From Variovorax sp. RA8 (lineage in GTDB: Bacteria; Pseudomonadota; Gammaproteobacteria; Burkholderiales; Burkholderiaceae_C), in the NCBI RefSeq assembly GCF_901827175.1, contig NZ_LR594663.1:310001-374000 (forward strand): a stretch of 64,000 nucleotides of DNA, given 5' to 3'. The translations under genes and the position numbers were made by a program. The notes under the pieces are model-generated. The model was not told the origin of the DNA and did not search any database. It was given only the letters and a program-made list of their open reading frames with translations. Below, in pieces: positions 52,911 through 63,661 of this stretch. Positions within the stretch are counted from its first letter, which is position 1. Each line of letters opens with the position of its first letter.

Positions 52911-52923
52911 ACGCCGCCCCGCC

Positions 52924-53787
52924 ATGGCCCTGCTGCGCGACGCATTGAACGACTTCACCACCGGCTGGCGCGACGACCTCACGCCCGCCTGGCGCACGGC
53001 GCTCGCCGGCGCGAGCCCCGACCCGCTCGCCGTCGGCGGCACCCTCACCTACGACGACTCGCAGCCCATCTACCCTTCGCGGCGCAGCAAGCCCTTGCCC
53101 GAAGCGCGAGCCGATGCCCACGTGTTCCGCGCCTTCGACGGCCTCGCGCCCTCGAAGGTGCGTTGCGTGCTGATCGGCCAGGATCCCTACCCGGCACTGC
53201 GCCGCGCGACCGGCCGCTCCTTTGAGCAGGGCGACACGGACACCTGGAACCTGCCGGCGGCGTCGGTGGCCAACAGCTTGCGCGTGCTGCTTCGCATGCT
53301 GGTGGCAGCGCGCACCCAGGATCCGACGGTGCTGAAGATGAGCTGGGCCGCCTTCGCCCGCCACATCGGGACGCCCGGCGTGGCGCTTGAAGCGCCGCGC
53401 GCCCTCTTCGACAGGCTGCAGCAGACGCAGGGCGTGCTCTTCCTCAATGCCGGACTCACCCTCACGCGCTACAAGCCCGGCGGCGCGCCGGAACAGTTGC
53501 GCGGCCACATTCCCTTCTGGCGGCCGGTGGTCGGCCAGGTGCTGAGGTCGATGGCGGTGCGAAGGCGCGGACAGGTGGTCTTCCTCTGCCTCGGCGCGCT
53601 TGCGCAGAAGCTGCTCGTCAACGAAGGCGTGAGGCTGGCCGCCACCCAGGCGGGAACCTGGGACACGCGCGCTGGCGAGGTCGCACTGCCGCATCCGGTG
53701 GCGCCGGGCTTCATCAACGGGTCGAACCCGTTCGAAGCGGTCAACGCCAAGCTCCAGTCCTTCGGGGCACCGCCGATCGCCTGGTAG
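52924..53787 (+). CDS. Uracil-DNA glycosylase-superfamily protein
   Basis: ATG 52924 gives 287 residues. VRCVLIGQDPYPALRRATGR carries the GQDPYP water-activating motif of family-1-type uracil-DNA glycosylase, VLFLNAGLTLTRYKPG is the second conserved block (cf. LLLNxxLTV), and LPHPVAPGFINGSNPF replaces the usual HPSP..GF.G.HPF DNA-intercalation loop. The loop difference and the 50-residue N-terminal extension separate it from Ung. Function in base excision is likely but substrate preference is open. It lies 13 bp after the amidohydrolase gene. Confidence 0.8.
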   Translation: MALLRDALNDFTTGWRDDLTPAWRTALAGASPDPLAVGGTLTYDDSQPIYPSRRSKPLPEARADAHVFRAFDGLAPSKVRCVLIGQDPYPALRRATGRSFEQGDTDTWNLPAASVANSLRVLLRMLVAARTQDPTVLKMSWAAFARHIGTPGVALEAPRALFDRLQQTQGVLFLNAGLTLTRYKPGGAPEQLRGHIPFWRPVVGQVLRSMAVRRRGQVVFLCLGALAQKLLVNEGVRLAATQAGTWDTRAGEVALPHPVAPGFINGSNPFEAVNAKLQSFGAPPIAW

Positions 53788-53935
53788 GCGCCAGGCCGAA
53801 CTGGCCTTTGTGACGGGCCGCGACGCGCCAAGCCAAGCCGATGTCGACCGGCCGCGATTGAAGGGAGAATGGCTCGCGCAGGTTGATCCAAGCCTGCGAT
53901 CCCGAATGAATTAGATTCAAAACATTGGCATTTCC

Positions 53936-54145
53936 ATGGGCAAGTACGTCGTTTCGCCCGCGACACACCCGACCGACTGTGGCCGCTTTCGTGCCTCCTT
54001 CTCGGTCCATCATTCCCAGGGTAACGGCAGCTACTGCCGAGTATTCCGCTTTGACAAAGCCTTTGCCTCGCGCGAAGCCGCCCGGGTTTTTGCAGTCACC
54101 CAAGGCTGGCTGCAAACGTGCATGCCCCACCCTCCTAAGTGCTGA
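53936..54145 (+). CDS. Small conserved protein of a Burkholderiales type
   Basis: The 69-residue protein reads MGKYVVSPATHPTDCGRFRA, SFSVHHSQGNGSYCRVFRFD, KAFASREAARVFAVTQGW. A pattern of a G-rich beta unit followed by F..REAA..FA..QG is common among small Burkholderiales proteins of unknown function. No signal or membrane segment. Confidence 0.55.
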   Translation: MGKYVVSPATHPTDCGRFRASFSVHHSQGNGSYCRVFRFDKAFASREAARVFAVTQGWLQTCMPHPPKC

Positions 54146-54263
54146 TGATCTGCTGGCGTAGATCCCATGCTCCCTTGCCAGTTGCTGCGGCCTTCCGATC
54201 CGCACAACCTTGTTCCAACGGCGCGACATTCGTTGCGCGCCTTCATTCAGAAAGGCTCCTGCC

Positions 54264-54308
54264 ATGAGCGTCAAAATCTACGTGGGCAACCTGCCCTACT
54301 CCGTGACC
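54264..54308 (+). pseudogene. 5' stub of an RRM-type RNA-binding protein gene
   Basis: AAAGG and ATG 54264 precede MSVKIYVGNLPYSVT, the first beta strand and RNP2 of glycine-rich RRM proteins (MxxKIYVGNLPYSxT). The homology stops after 15 codons, where an SDR fragment on the other strand begins. Upstream expression signals appear intact. Confidence 0.7.
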
Positions 54309-54493
54309 CCACTGGATCGCTGCATAGCGGCCTGGGCGGACCGCCTCAGCTCATCGCAACGTGCAAGCAGCCTGCCCTCAGCGCGAGCCGCGAGTACCAG
54401 CCCACGCTCCGATTGCGCGAGGCGGGCGCAGACGGCGCGTCCGATACCGCCGCTCGCGCCCGTAACAACAACGAGTCGGCAGTCGTTGCTCAT
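54309..54493 (-). pseudogene. 5' fragment of a short-chain dehydrogenase gene
   Basis: Minus strand from ATG 54493 gives MSNDCRLVVVTGASGGIGRA, VCARLAQSERGLVLAARAEG: the Rossmann TGxxxGIG cofactor motif of short-chain dehydrogenases. After about 45 residues the homology is lost at the junction with the RRM stub. No catalytic YxxxK part exists. Confidence 0.75.
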
Positions 54494-54681
54494 GGACGCT
54501 CCTTGGCACGGCGACCGCGGCAGGGTCGCCAGCTGCGTCTTGTGCGCTCACGGACTGCGCTTGCCCAACCTGGCCGGCTCACGCCATGAAGTCTGGTACG
54601 CGTCGTTCGTCTGGTGAAATGCGAGCATTGGCGCGAGGATCGAAAAGATCGTCCCAGCAGTGCCAAAAGTGCCATGCTGCA

Positions 54682-55997
54682 TCAGCGCAGACATGCTCCG
54701 CCGGCCAGGAACGCGGCTTGCAGCGCAGGAACGGCAACATCGCGCACGCGCCCCCCGACGCCGCCTTCCAGAGCAAGCGCAGCCGCAGTTCCGGCAGCCT
54801 GGCCACCGCCATGGAGATCGTCATGACGCGGACTGCCGCGAGTGCCTTGTGGGTCGCCGAGAGCCCGCGCCCGGCAACCAGGACGTTGTCCAGCGCAGTC
54901 GGTATCAGGCTTCGATACGGAATTTGGTACGCATGATCATCCCCGAGGGCGGCGTAGACCAGTTCCCCGCCTGCTGCCGGATGGATGTCGATCGGGTATG
55001 CACCGGCCGCAATTGCATCGTCGAACTCGTACGGTCGAAGCAGTTCTTCGGCAGTCAGGACATGGTCGCCCTCCATCCTGCGGGTTTCCCGCACCCCGAT
55101 TTGCGTGCCGAACGCAATGAGGCGCCCGTGCTCACAGCCAGGCACAGCTGCGCGCAAGTAGCTCGCCGCTCGCCAAGCCTGCCTTCGACCTTCGATCTCG
55201 GCGCGGCCGAGCGCGAGCGGATCGGTCGCGTCGATGCCCAGACGGCTGATGTTGAACCATCCGTCCGACGAGAAGGGATCGCGTGCGGAGTGCAGCGCGG
55301 CACGGGCCAGATCGCCCTGCTCGTAACCGCGACGTGCCAGCGCATCGATCTCGGCGGGTTGAAGGGCGTCAAGCCTCCCGAAGTCGATCGGCCCGTAGCG
55401 GAACATCATCGTGGCCGGCTGCAGTGCTTCGCCTTCATCCAGCTCGAGGAAGTTCGCGCCGGCGGATCGGAGCGCATCCATGTCGCCTGACGCGTCGATC
55501 CGCACACGCGGCTTGATTGCCAACACGCCGCCTTTCGTCAGAACATCGGCGGTCTCCACGCGACGGCCGTGACATTGGACATCCAGCACGCCGGCGTGAA
55601 GCAAGGGCTGTATTCCGGCCTCGGTAACCATGTCGTCCAGCACGAGTTTCAGCACTTCAGGCGCGTACTCCACGCGATCCATCTTGTGTCCGGTCGACAT
55701 CACAAAACAATGGTGCTCGCCGGCGGCACCGTAGCGCCGCAAGCGCTCGACCACCTCGCTAGCCAGCCCCGCGACGACCCTGCGGCCGTTCACCGTTTGC
55801 CAGCTGTTGAACTGGGCCACTGCACCCGCCGTTGCGTTGCCGCCGAGGAAACCGTAGCGCTCCAGCAGCACGACATGCGCACCGTGCCGAGCGGCAGCCA
55901 CTGCGGCCATCGTGCCCGCAACGCCGCCACCGCATACCAGCACGTCGCAGTGCAGCAACGATGTCGATCCACGCGATCGGGTTGTCGAGCCGGACAT
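54682..55997 (-). pseudogene. FAD-dependent oxidoreductase, frameshifted near its end
   Basis: From ATG 55997 (MSGSTTRSRGSTSLLHCDVL) the minus strand gives CDVLVCGGGVAGTMAAVAAA (GxGxxG dinucleotide fold), LLERYGFLGGNATAGAV, the FAD_oxidored hallmark, KPRVRIDASGDMDALRSAG and YRSLIPTALDNVLVAGRGLS. Near 54805 the frame breaks: ISMAVA should continue GQAAGTAAALALEGG, VGGRVRDVAVPALQAAFLAG in the next frame to a stop at 54682, and one G has been lost. In the present frame about 75 unrelated residues follow instead. The 5' end abuts an IS fragment, and residues before MSG come from that junction. Substrate unknown. Confidence 0.85.
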
Positions 55998-56331
55998 CTC
56001 AATCTGCCTACAAGCAGTCGCGCAAGGACAGGAAGAAGGTTGAGATGCTGTTTGCACACCTCAAGCGCATCCTCAAACTGGATCGGTTGCGACTGCGTGG
56101 GCTATCGGGTGCGCAAGACGAATTCCTGCTAGCGGCAACCGCTCAGAACTTGAGGCGCATGGCGAAGCGCTTGGTACCAAGCGGGCAAGTGATGCAGTTC
56201 AGGCCGGCATGAAAGGCCCCGAAAAGGACCTCGCGTCAAACTAGATCCAGCGACGAACTCGAAACCCATCAAAAAGTACGGAGCCTCGCGCGCAGCGCAG
56301 CGATGATGACGAGTTTTTCAACAGAATTGGC
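55998..56331 (+). mobile_element. 3' end of an IS1182/IS5-superfamily element
   Basis: The plus strand reads SRKDRKKVEMLFAHLKRILK, LDRLRLRGLSGAQDEFLLAA, TAQNLRRMAKRL, the C-terminal signature of transposases of this superfamily, to a stop at 56210-56212. The end GAGTTTTTCAACAGAATTGG near 56308-56328 is the familiar terminal repeat of such elements. The 5' four-fifths are missing; the cut sits at the start of the FAD gene. The type differs from the IS1182 relic near 6 kb. Confidence 0.75.
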
Positions 56332-56365
56332 CGACTGCCGGCGGTCAAGTCTTCGTCAGCGCTCG

Positions 56366-56758
56366 TCAGGTGGATGGCCTGGGCAACCCGTAGCCCAACT
56401 CCCGCTCGTGCCGCATCGAGAGCAGTACCACGTCTCCCTCAGAATGTGCGTATAGCAAGACGTGGCGAGCCAGCACCAGCTCCCGCAACTCGGGCAAGCC
56501 AAGTGCCTGGGCAATTTGCCTTGCCTGTTCAGCTTGAAACTGTCCCCAGCCCGACTTGGCATCAAGGAATCGAGCAGGCCGCCCGCTTGTGGGTGCGAAT
56601 GAAAGAAGCGCCCGCGCTTTGACCACTTCAGCCTGCAATTTCTTGAAGCGCACAGGCGCAGAAGCGGCGTCCTGCTCCTCCATGAAGCTACGCGCAGCGT
56701 GCAGGCACACCAGAAAGTTCGGGACCGCCCGAACCCTTGCGTTGACGGGAATGCTCAC
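56366..56758 (-). CDS. RelE/ParE-superfamily toxin
   Basis: The 130-residue protein opens MSIPVNARVRAVPNFLVCLH and shows SFMEEQDAASAPVRFKKLQA, FLDAKSGWGQFQAEQARQIA, LPELRELVLARHVLLYAHSE and VLLSMRHERELGY, the beta-core order of RelE-type toxins (R...L..H..LY......V.LLS.RH.REL.Y). The start overlaps the antitoxin stop by ATGA. Target, ribosome or gyrase, is not readable. Confidence 0.75.
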   Translation of the reverse strand: MSIPVNARVRAVPNFLVCLHAARSFMEEQDAASAPVRFKKLQAEVVKARALLSFAPTSGRPARFLDAKSGWGQFQAEQARQIAQALGLPELRELVLARHVLLYAHSEGDVVLLSMRHERELGYGLPRPST

Positions 56759-57048
56759 GGCGCCGGTGCGACGCCGAGTGCCTGGTCCAGTTCCTCGTCA
56801 GACACGAACTGTCCTGCCAAGGCCTGCCGCAGGCCGGTGATGGCGTCTTCAGCCAGCACAAGGCTGGCGTGCTCCGACTCGAGGGCATGGTAGTAGTCCA
56901 GCCGGCGCGCATCGACCAAGGCAACGTAGCTCGCCCCGTTCTTCGTCAGCACCTTCTCTGAGCCGCTGCCGACCACGTCTTCGGCCAGTTCGGTGAGCCG
57001 GGCGCGCGCTTCGCTGATGGGAACAATGTCTGATGCTCTCAACGCCAT
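56755..57048 (-). CDS. Phd/YefM-family antitoxin
   Basis: The 97-residue protein has the Phd start SDIVPISEARARLTELAEDV, KVLTKNGASYVALVDARRLD (the dimer and DNA-binding core), and an acidic helical C-terminus (EDAITGLRQALAGQFVSDEE) that wraps the toxin. The pair is intact, ordered antitoxin-toxin and translationally coupled. Confidence 0.85.
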   Translation of the reverse strand: MALRASDIVPISEARARLTELAEDVVGSGSEKVLTKNGASYVALVDARRLDYYHALESEHASLVLAEDAITGLRQALAGQFVSDEELDQALGVAPAP

Positions 57049-57225
57049 ATTGCAGTATCCGTTAAGGTTTGCTTTAATGCCAGTCTAGCAGCCAAACCTG
57101 TACCCTGCAATCGCCGCCGGAGATGTTCGGCCCTGCGGAAGTCCGTGGTTGGCCGACTGTAGCCGCCCAGGCTGCCATCGTGAATGGACCTGAGCCGACA
57201 AGCCCTCCTCCAACTCCCGCCGTCT

Positions 57226-57576
57226 TTACGGTGCAAGGACGACGAAAGCCTGCAGTTCGGCCATCTTGCCATCACGGAATCGCCAGACATCGCAGTATGC
57301 ATGAGGGCGTGTGTTCCCCTCCTCGTCCGTCAACGTGATCTCGCCGAGTGCGGCAACGAAGTCGCCGTCGCCGATCATGTGGTGAACCTGGAAGCGGGGC
57401 GGCTCTTTGTACGTTACGGCCATCCACTCGCGAACGGCCTGCTTGCCTCGCAGGATCGTGTCACCCACGAAGTTCCAGACGGTGTCTTCGGTGCAGAACT
57501 TCAAGAATCCTTCGAAGTCGCCATCCATGATGGCGGCGTTGGCGGTCGCGAGGATTGTCTTGTGATCTTCGGGCAT
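57226..57576 (-). CDS. NTF2-like/SnoaL-like domain protein
   Basis: ATG 57576 (GGAG eight bases upstream) gives 116 residues. A cone-shaped NTF2 fold is suggested by MDGDFEGFLKFCTEDTVWNF, GDTILRGKQAVREWMAVTYK, HHMIGDGDFVAALGEITLTD and AYCDVWRFRDGKMAELQAFV, as in SnoaL-like polyketide cyclases and many orphan small proteins. No catalytic residue can be assigned. Isolated gene. Confidence 0.75.
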   Translation of the reverse strand: MPEDHKTILATANAAIMDGDFEGFLKFCTEDTVWNFVGDTILRGKQAVREWMAVTYKEPPRFQVHHMIGDGDFVAALGEITLTDEEGNTRPHAYCDVWRFRDGKMAELQAFVVLAP

Positions 57577-57793
57577 TTCAGCGTCTCCATCCATGAATGG
57601 CGGTGGGGGCCCGCGCGTGTGATCAATGAATCAGGCCCGTGACGTGCATTTCGAACCGGCCCGAAATCACATTTTGGCAAGCCCAAACAATCGCGGCCCG
57701 AGGAAGGAGCAATGGAACGAAAACCAGCCCAAGCGAGGAGCTGCTGCGCGCGAATCGTGAGCTCCGTGACGACAGGTTCTGGCCGAGAGGAGG

Positions 57794-58117
57794 CTAGCCC
57801 TTGTCGCGCGACCGCTCACTGCTCTTGTCCCAGAGCACCACATGATTGAAGTCGGTCGCAAGGAGATGCAAGAGCCTAAGAAACGGCGACGGTACGGCAT
57901 ATGCAACCGCCATCCCCGCGCCTATAAACGCAAGGCTCATCGTGGCCAAGAAATCATACCCACGGTCTGGAACGAACTGCAGCAGCACTATCGTCGCGAA
58001 CGCCGACGGAAACGCGGACACCTTGGCCGCAAGAGCCCGCGCCTTGTTTCCTTTGGAGCAACTCGCGAGGTGTCTCAGCTTGGCGCGAAACGCGGGTGTG
58101 AAAAGAATCCAGTCCAT
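57794..58117 (-). CDS. Small membrane protein of unknown function
   Basis: The 107-residue protein has a basic N-terminus (FRAKLRHLASCSKGNKARAL) and two hydrophobic stretches (AFATIVLLQFVPD; MSLAFIGAGMAVAYAVPSPF). No family is recognised, and the ribosome-binding site is weak. Confidence 0.4.
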   Translation of the reverse strand: MDWILFTPAFRAKLRHLASCSKGNKARALAAKVSAFPSAFATIVLLQFVPDRGYDFLATMSLAFIGAGMAVAYAVPSPFLRLLHLLATDFNHVVLWDKSSERSRDKG

Positions 58118-58199
58118 GATTTGACGTCGGCTTCAGGTCGACTGTAGCCTGACATGGGACGAGGCGGAAGTCAGCGCGGAAGGTCCGGTTGTGGCCGTT

Positions 58200-58661
58200 T
58201 CAGGCTTCGGGAGCATCGGCCGGAAGCACCCACGCGCGGAGCCAATGCTCGAAGTCTTGGGCCACTGTCTGAGCACTCTTGGTGTTGAGCTGGAAGCACA
58301 CGACGGCCATCTCGCCAGACGAATCGGCCGATGCCAAATCGATGCAGTGCGGGGCGTCGCCGTCCGGCTGGACGACCAGGAGCGTGGGCGGTAGCGCGAA
58401 TTCATCGCGGGCCCGCATGGTCTCCCCAAACGCCGAGCCGCCCGAAAGGTCCATGGCGTCTCCATCCATGATGCCGGCGACCTCGATGCCGTTCAGATTC
58501 AGCGCGCCCGTTGAGGCCAGGAACTGTCGGTAGCTGGGTGGCAGCCGGACCTCCAGCGAACGTTCGAGTGCTTGAATCTGCGCCTCATCCGCACCGCCAG
58601 CCGTCCAAACATCCTTGCCTTCCGCCATCGCGGCTTCGAGCCTCTCGCGCACAGTTTTCAT
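58200..58661 (-). CDS. SMI1/KNR4-family protein
   Basis: ATG 58661 with GAGGAG six bases upstream gives 153 residues. The family pattern is clear: DEAQIQALERSLEVRLPPSY, RQFLASTGALNLNGIEVAGI, LLVVQPDGDAPHCIDLASAD, EMAVVCFQLNTKSAQTVAQD, FEHWLRAWVLP. Bacterial SUKH proteins are often immunity proteins against nuclease or deaminase toxins, but no toxin gene is adjacent, so it may be an orphan immunity gene or a housekeeping form. Confidence 0.8.
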   Translation of the reverse strand: MKTVRERLEAAMAEGKDVWTAGGADEAQIQALERSLEVRLPPSYRQFLASTGALNLNGIEVAGIMDGDAMDLSGGSAFGETMRARDEFALPPTLLVVQPDGDAPHCIDLASADSSGEMAVVCFQLNTKSAQTVAQDFEHWLRAWVLPADAPEA

Positions 58662-58891
58662 GGTCTCCTCGAATGACTGGTTCTGGCCCGTTTGCGGCGG
58701 ATGGCCTATGCACCATAGGTCGTCCCAGACGGGGGTCGGAGTTCCGGATTTCGCGCACAGCCTCATGGCTCCCCTCTGCGGGCGCTCGTTCGTCCGCGCT
58801 GCTGCGAACAGGTCCGCCACCGCCACCCCCTGCCCCGCGCCCGGCTGGACCGGCCGCCCTGCATTCGCGCGTGAACATCACGGCGCCCCGG

Positions 58892-59287
58892 TCACCGGAT
58901 GGCAAGCAGGGCTTGGATTCCGGCGGCTGCGACGAGCACTCCGATGCCAAGGAACCCGAAGGCTGCGGGCGTGCGCGTGGCGGGTTGGACGGCCAGTGCC
59001 AACATGCATCCGACCAGCAGGAAGGGAAGCGGCACGAAGACGGGGAGCGACAGCAGCATCGTGGCCGCCAGCGCACGCCAAGCTGCGGCCCCTCCGGGGT
59101 CGGTCCAGGGCAGGCCGATGAGCGGAAGGACGGCGACCACCATGCATAGAAAAAAGCCCGGAAAAAGCCAGTCCCACGGTGTCCCCCTCGCGCTTCGCAC
59201 GACGACCGGCTGCTTGGCGGCAGCGCCGGCATCACCGGTCCGCGAAGGGGCGGTGTTCTGAGCGGATGTGGCGGCATGCGTTGTCAT
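58892..59287 (-). CDS. Hypothetical membrane protein, three helices
   Basis: ATG 59287 gives 131 residues. A polar N-terminus (MTTHAATSAQNTAPSRTGDA) is followed by hydrophobic helices WLFPGFFLCMVVAVLPLIGL, AATMLLSLPVFVPLPFLLVG and GFLGIGVLVAAAGIQALLAI. No family is recognised. Confidence 0.6.
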   Translation of the reverse strand: MTTHAATSAQNTAPSRTGDAGAAAKQPVVVRSARGTPWDWLFPGFFLCMVVAVLPLIGLPWTDPGGAAAWRALAATMLLSLPVFVPLPFLLVGCMLALAVQPATRTPAAFGFLGIGVLVAAAGIQALLAIR

Positions 59288-59415
59288 GCCCCGCATGTTG
59301 CAGTGGCGCACGGCGCGCGGACCCGATTTCCCGCCGCAGTATCGCCTTGCGGTACTCGGCGTCGCAACCCCGGACCCGGCAGCTCTGAGTCGCCCCGGAT
59401 GAGCGCGGCGCGCCC

Positions 59416-59919
59416 CTATGCCGTCAGGGACTCCAGGGATTGGCCGGCTGCGAGCGCTTCCTTGAGCCACCGCGGCTTGGGCCCGCGTCCGCTCCAGGCA
59501 TTGCCGGCCTGGTCGCGGTAGCGCACTTGCGAAGCCACCTTCTTCTTCCCCGCACCTCGGCGGCCGGAAGCGGCTGCATCGACCTTGCCCGGCTGCGTGC
59601 GGAACGCACCGATGCTGCGGCCGCCATCGATGGCCTCGCGCAGCCAGCGCGGGCGAGGACCGCGCCCAGACCAGGTGTTGCCCTTGCCGTCCGCGTAGCG
59701 GGGGGACGCGCCAGCGCCGGTGGCAGAGTCGGCGCGGGCCCCTGACCGCCCGGGCTTCGAGGTGCTGCCCAGACCGAGCTGCTCCGCAGTCAGGCCGTAA
59801 TGCGCGATCGCGACCTTGATGCGCGCCACCACGCCTTCTGCCTCCTTCTTGCGCAGCTTGTCGGCCTGGCGCTGAAGTGCCTCGATCTGCCTCTGGATCT
59901 TTTGATAACTCTCAGTCAT
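59416..59919 (-). CDS. H-NS-family nucleoid protein with two DNA-binding motifs
   Basis: The start is ATG 59919 (a TTG two codons earlier is possible). The 167-residue protein has an N-terminal coiled coil (QKIQRQIEALQRQADKLRKK) and AIAHYGLTAEQLGL linker. The H-NS DNA-binding core occurs twice: YADGKGNTWSGRGPRPRWLR near residue 73 and YRDQAGNAWSGRGPKPRWLK near residue 134, separated by a Lys-rich linker (AAASGRRGAGKKKVASQ). Typical Burkholderiales relatives of about 100 residues have one core. The protein silences AT-rich foreign DNA. A consensus TTGACA lies about 42 bp before the start codon on the coding strand. Confidence 0.9.
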   Translation of the reverse strand: MTESYQKIQRQIEALQRQADKLRKKEAEGVVARIKVAIAHYGLTAEQLGLGSTSKPGRSGARADSATGAGASPRYADGKGNTWSGRGPRPRWLREAIDGGRSIGAFRTQPGKVDAAASGRRGAGKKKVASQVRYRDQAGNAWSGRGPKPRWLKEALAAGQSLESLTA

Positions 59920-59939
59920 TGGCAACTCTGGTGGATTGA

Positions 59940-62310
<2,371 letters not shown>

Positions 62311-62311
62311 G

Positions 62312-63181
62312 ATGGCCGACGCCGCGAACCGCCGCGGGGCGGCACTCATGACCTTCGCCATGGCGTGCTACGTGCTCAACGATGCCTGCGTGAAGCTCAC
62401 CACCGACCGGCTGCCGCCCGGCCAGGTCCTCGCCGTGCGCGGCATCTTCGCGGTCGCGATCCTGTTGGCCATCGCCGTCGCCCTGCACCGGCTGCAGGGC
62501 GACTGGCGCACGCTGCGGCGCCCGCTGGTGGCCTTGCGCTGCGCGCTGGAACTCGCCACCGCGCTCGCCTCGGTGATCGCGTTGGCACTGGTGCCGCTCG
62601 CCCTCGTCACCTCGATCATGATGACGGCGCCGCTGATGATCTCGATCGCAGCCATGTCCCTCGGCTGGGAGCGCTGGCACGCCCGCCGGCTCGCCGGCAC
62701 GCTGGCCGGCCTGCTCGGGGTGCTGGTCATCGTGCGGCCGCAGCACGGTGCGGCATCGCTGCCCGCCTGGGGCGCCGCGAGCGCCCTGCTGTGCGCGGCC
62801 CTGCTGGCCGCGCGAGAGCTCGCAACGCGCCGGCTTCCCCTCGAGGCACCGTCATGGATGATCGCGCTGGCGGCCGCTGCTGCAGTCTGCGCGGGCGGCG
62901 CTGCGCTGGGCCTGTCCGAGCATTGGCCAACGCTCACGCGGAGGGAGGGCGGCCTGCTCGCCGCCGCGGCCCTGTTCGCCGCCCTGGGCAACTACGCCCT
63001 CATCGCCGCCTGCCGGCGCGGCGACCTCTCGGCGATCGTCCCCTTCCGCTACAGCAACATCGTCTGGGCGCTGATCGCCGGTCATGTGCTGTGGAGCCAC
63101 ACCCCGGACCTGCAGGCCTTCCTCGGCATCGCGATGATCGTGGCCGGCGGCCTGCTGTCGATGGGCGGCAGGCGCCCCTGA
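62312..63181 (+). CDS. EamA/DMT-family transporter
   Basis: ATG 62312, one base after pabAB, gives 289 residues with ten membrane segments in two five-helix EamA repeats. First repeat: MTFAMACYVLNDACVKLTTD through RLAGTLAGLLGVLVIVRP; second: AASALLCAALLAARELATRR through LGIAMIVAGGLLSMGGR. The conserved helix ends LPPGQVLAVRGIFAVAIL and VPFRYSNIVWALIAGHVLWS are typical. Substrates of DMT exporters include amino acids and metabolites. It is in the pabAB transcript. Confidence 0.88.
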   Translation: MADAANRRGAALMTFAMACYVLNDACVKLTTDRLPPGQVLAVRGIFAVAILLAIAVALHRLQGDWRTLRRPLVALRCALELATALASVIALALVPLALVTSIMMTAPLMISIAAMSLGWERWHARRLAGTLAGLLGVLVIVRPQHGAASLPAWGAASALLCAALLAARELATRRLPLEAPSWMIALAAAAAVCAGGAALGLSEHWPTLTRREGGLLAAAALFAALGNYALIAACRRGDLSAIVPFRYSNIVWALIAGHVLWSHTPDLQAFLGIAMIVAGGLLSMGGRRP

Positions 63182-63661
63182 CCCTCTCGACCTCGAACCT
63201 CGCAACCCGCCCTCGATGGGTCGTCGACGATCTCGCGCTGCGGCAGCCTGCCGGCATTCACCGGCCATTCGCCCGGATGCAGCATCCTCGCCTGCTCCTC
63301 GAAGAACCCACCTACGTGCTGCACCGCCATCTCCTGCCCGCTCCAGCACGCACGGCGATGTTCCGGCGCGAGCACGAGTGCTTCCATCTGTGATCGCCGT
63401 CCACCTGGCGCTACTGGCCGGGTAGCGCTTTTCGCCGGCCATCCTGTCGTGTTTCTTCGCCTGCCTGGATGCTCCTGCGGGCATGGGCGCTTCGGCCAGG
63501 CACCCGGTGTGCGGCGTGGACGACTGAATGCCCATGTAGTTCTACGTGCCGGGGGCGGACATGGCTTGGCGCAACGGCGTACCGCGCGCCGCTCAACCGA
63601 GGCCGGCCTCAGGGTTTGTACGTGTGTTCAATATTTTTGTACAGATGTTCAATACATTCCC
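63182..63661. other. No gene recognised
   Basis: Both strands have open frames of natural-looking composition between 63190 and 63390 (plus: RWVVDDLALRQPAGIHRPF; minus: EEQARMLHPGEWPVNAGRLP) but no start, family motif or conservation could be established. The right part before 63661 is AT-richer (TGTTCAATATTTTTGTACAG) and probably holds the tetR promoter. Confidence 0.4.
63626..63655 (+). promoter_or_regulatory. Direct TGTTCAATA repeat and likely promoter of the TetR gene
   Basis: TGTTCAATA occurs at 63626 and again at 63646, 20 bp apart, in the only AT-rich patch, ending a few bases before the TetR start ATG 63662. TTTTTGTACA lies between. This may be an autoregulatory operator or tandem binding sites. 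Confidence 0.5.

Noticed and set aside
53791..53806. Hairpin after the glycosylase gene (AGGCC-GAACT-GGCCT, then TTTG) as terminator
   Set aside because: The stem is only 5 bp and the T-run is short; too weak to call.
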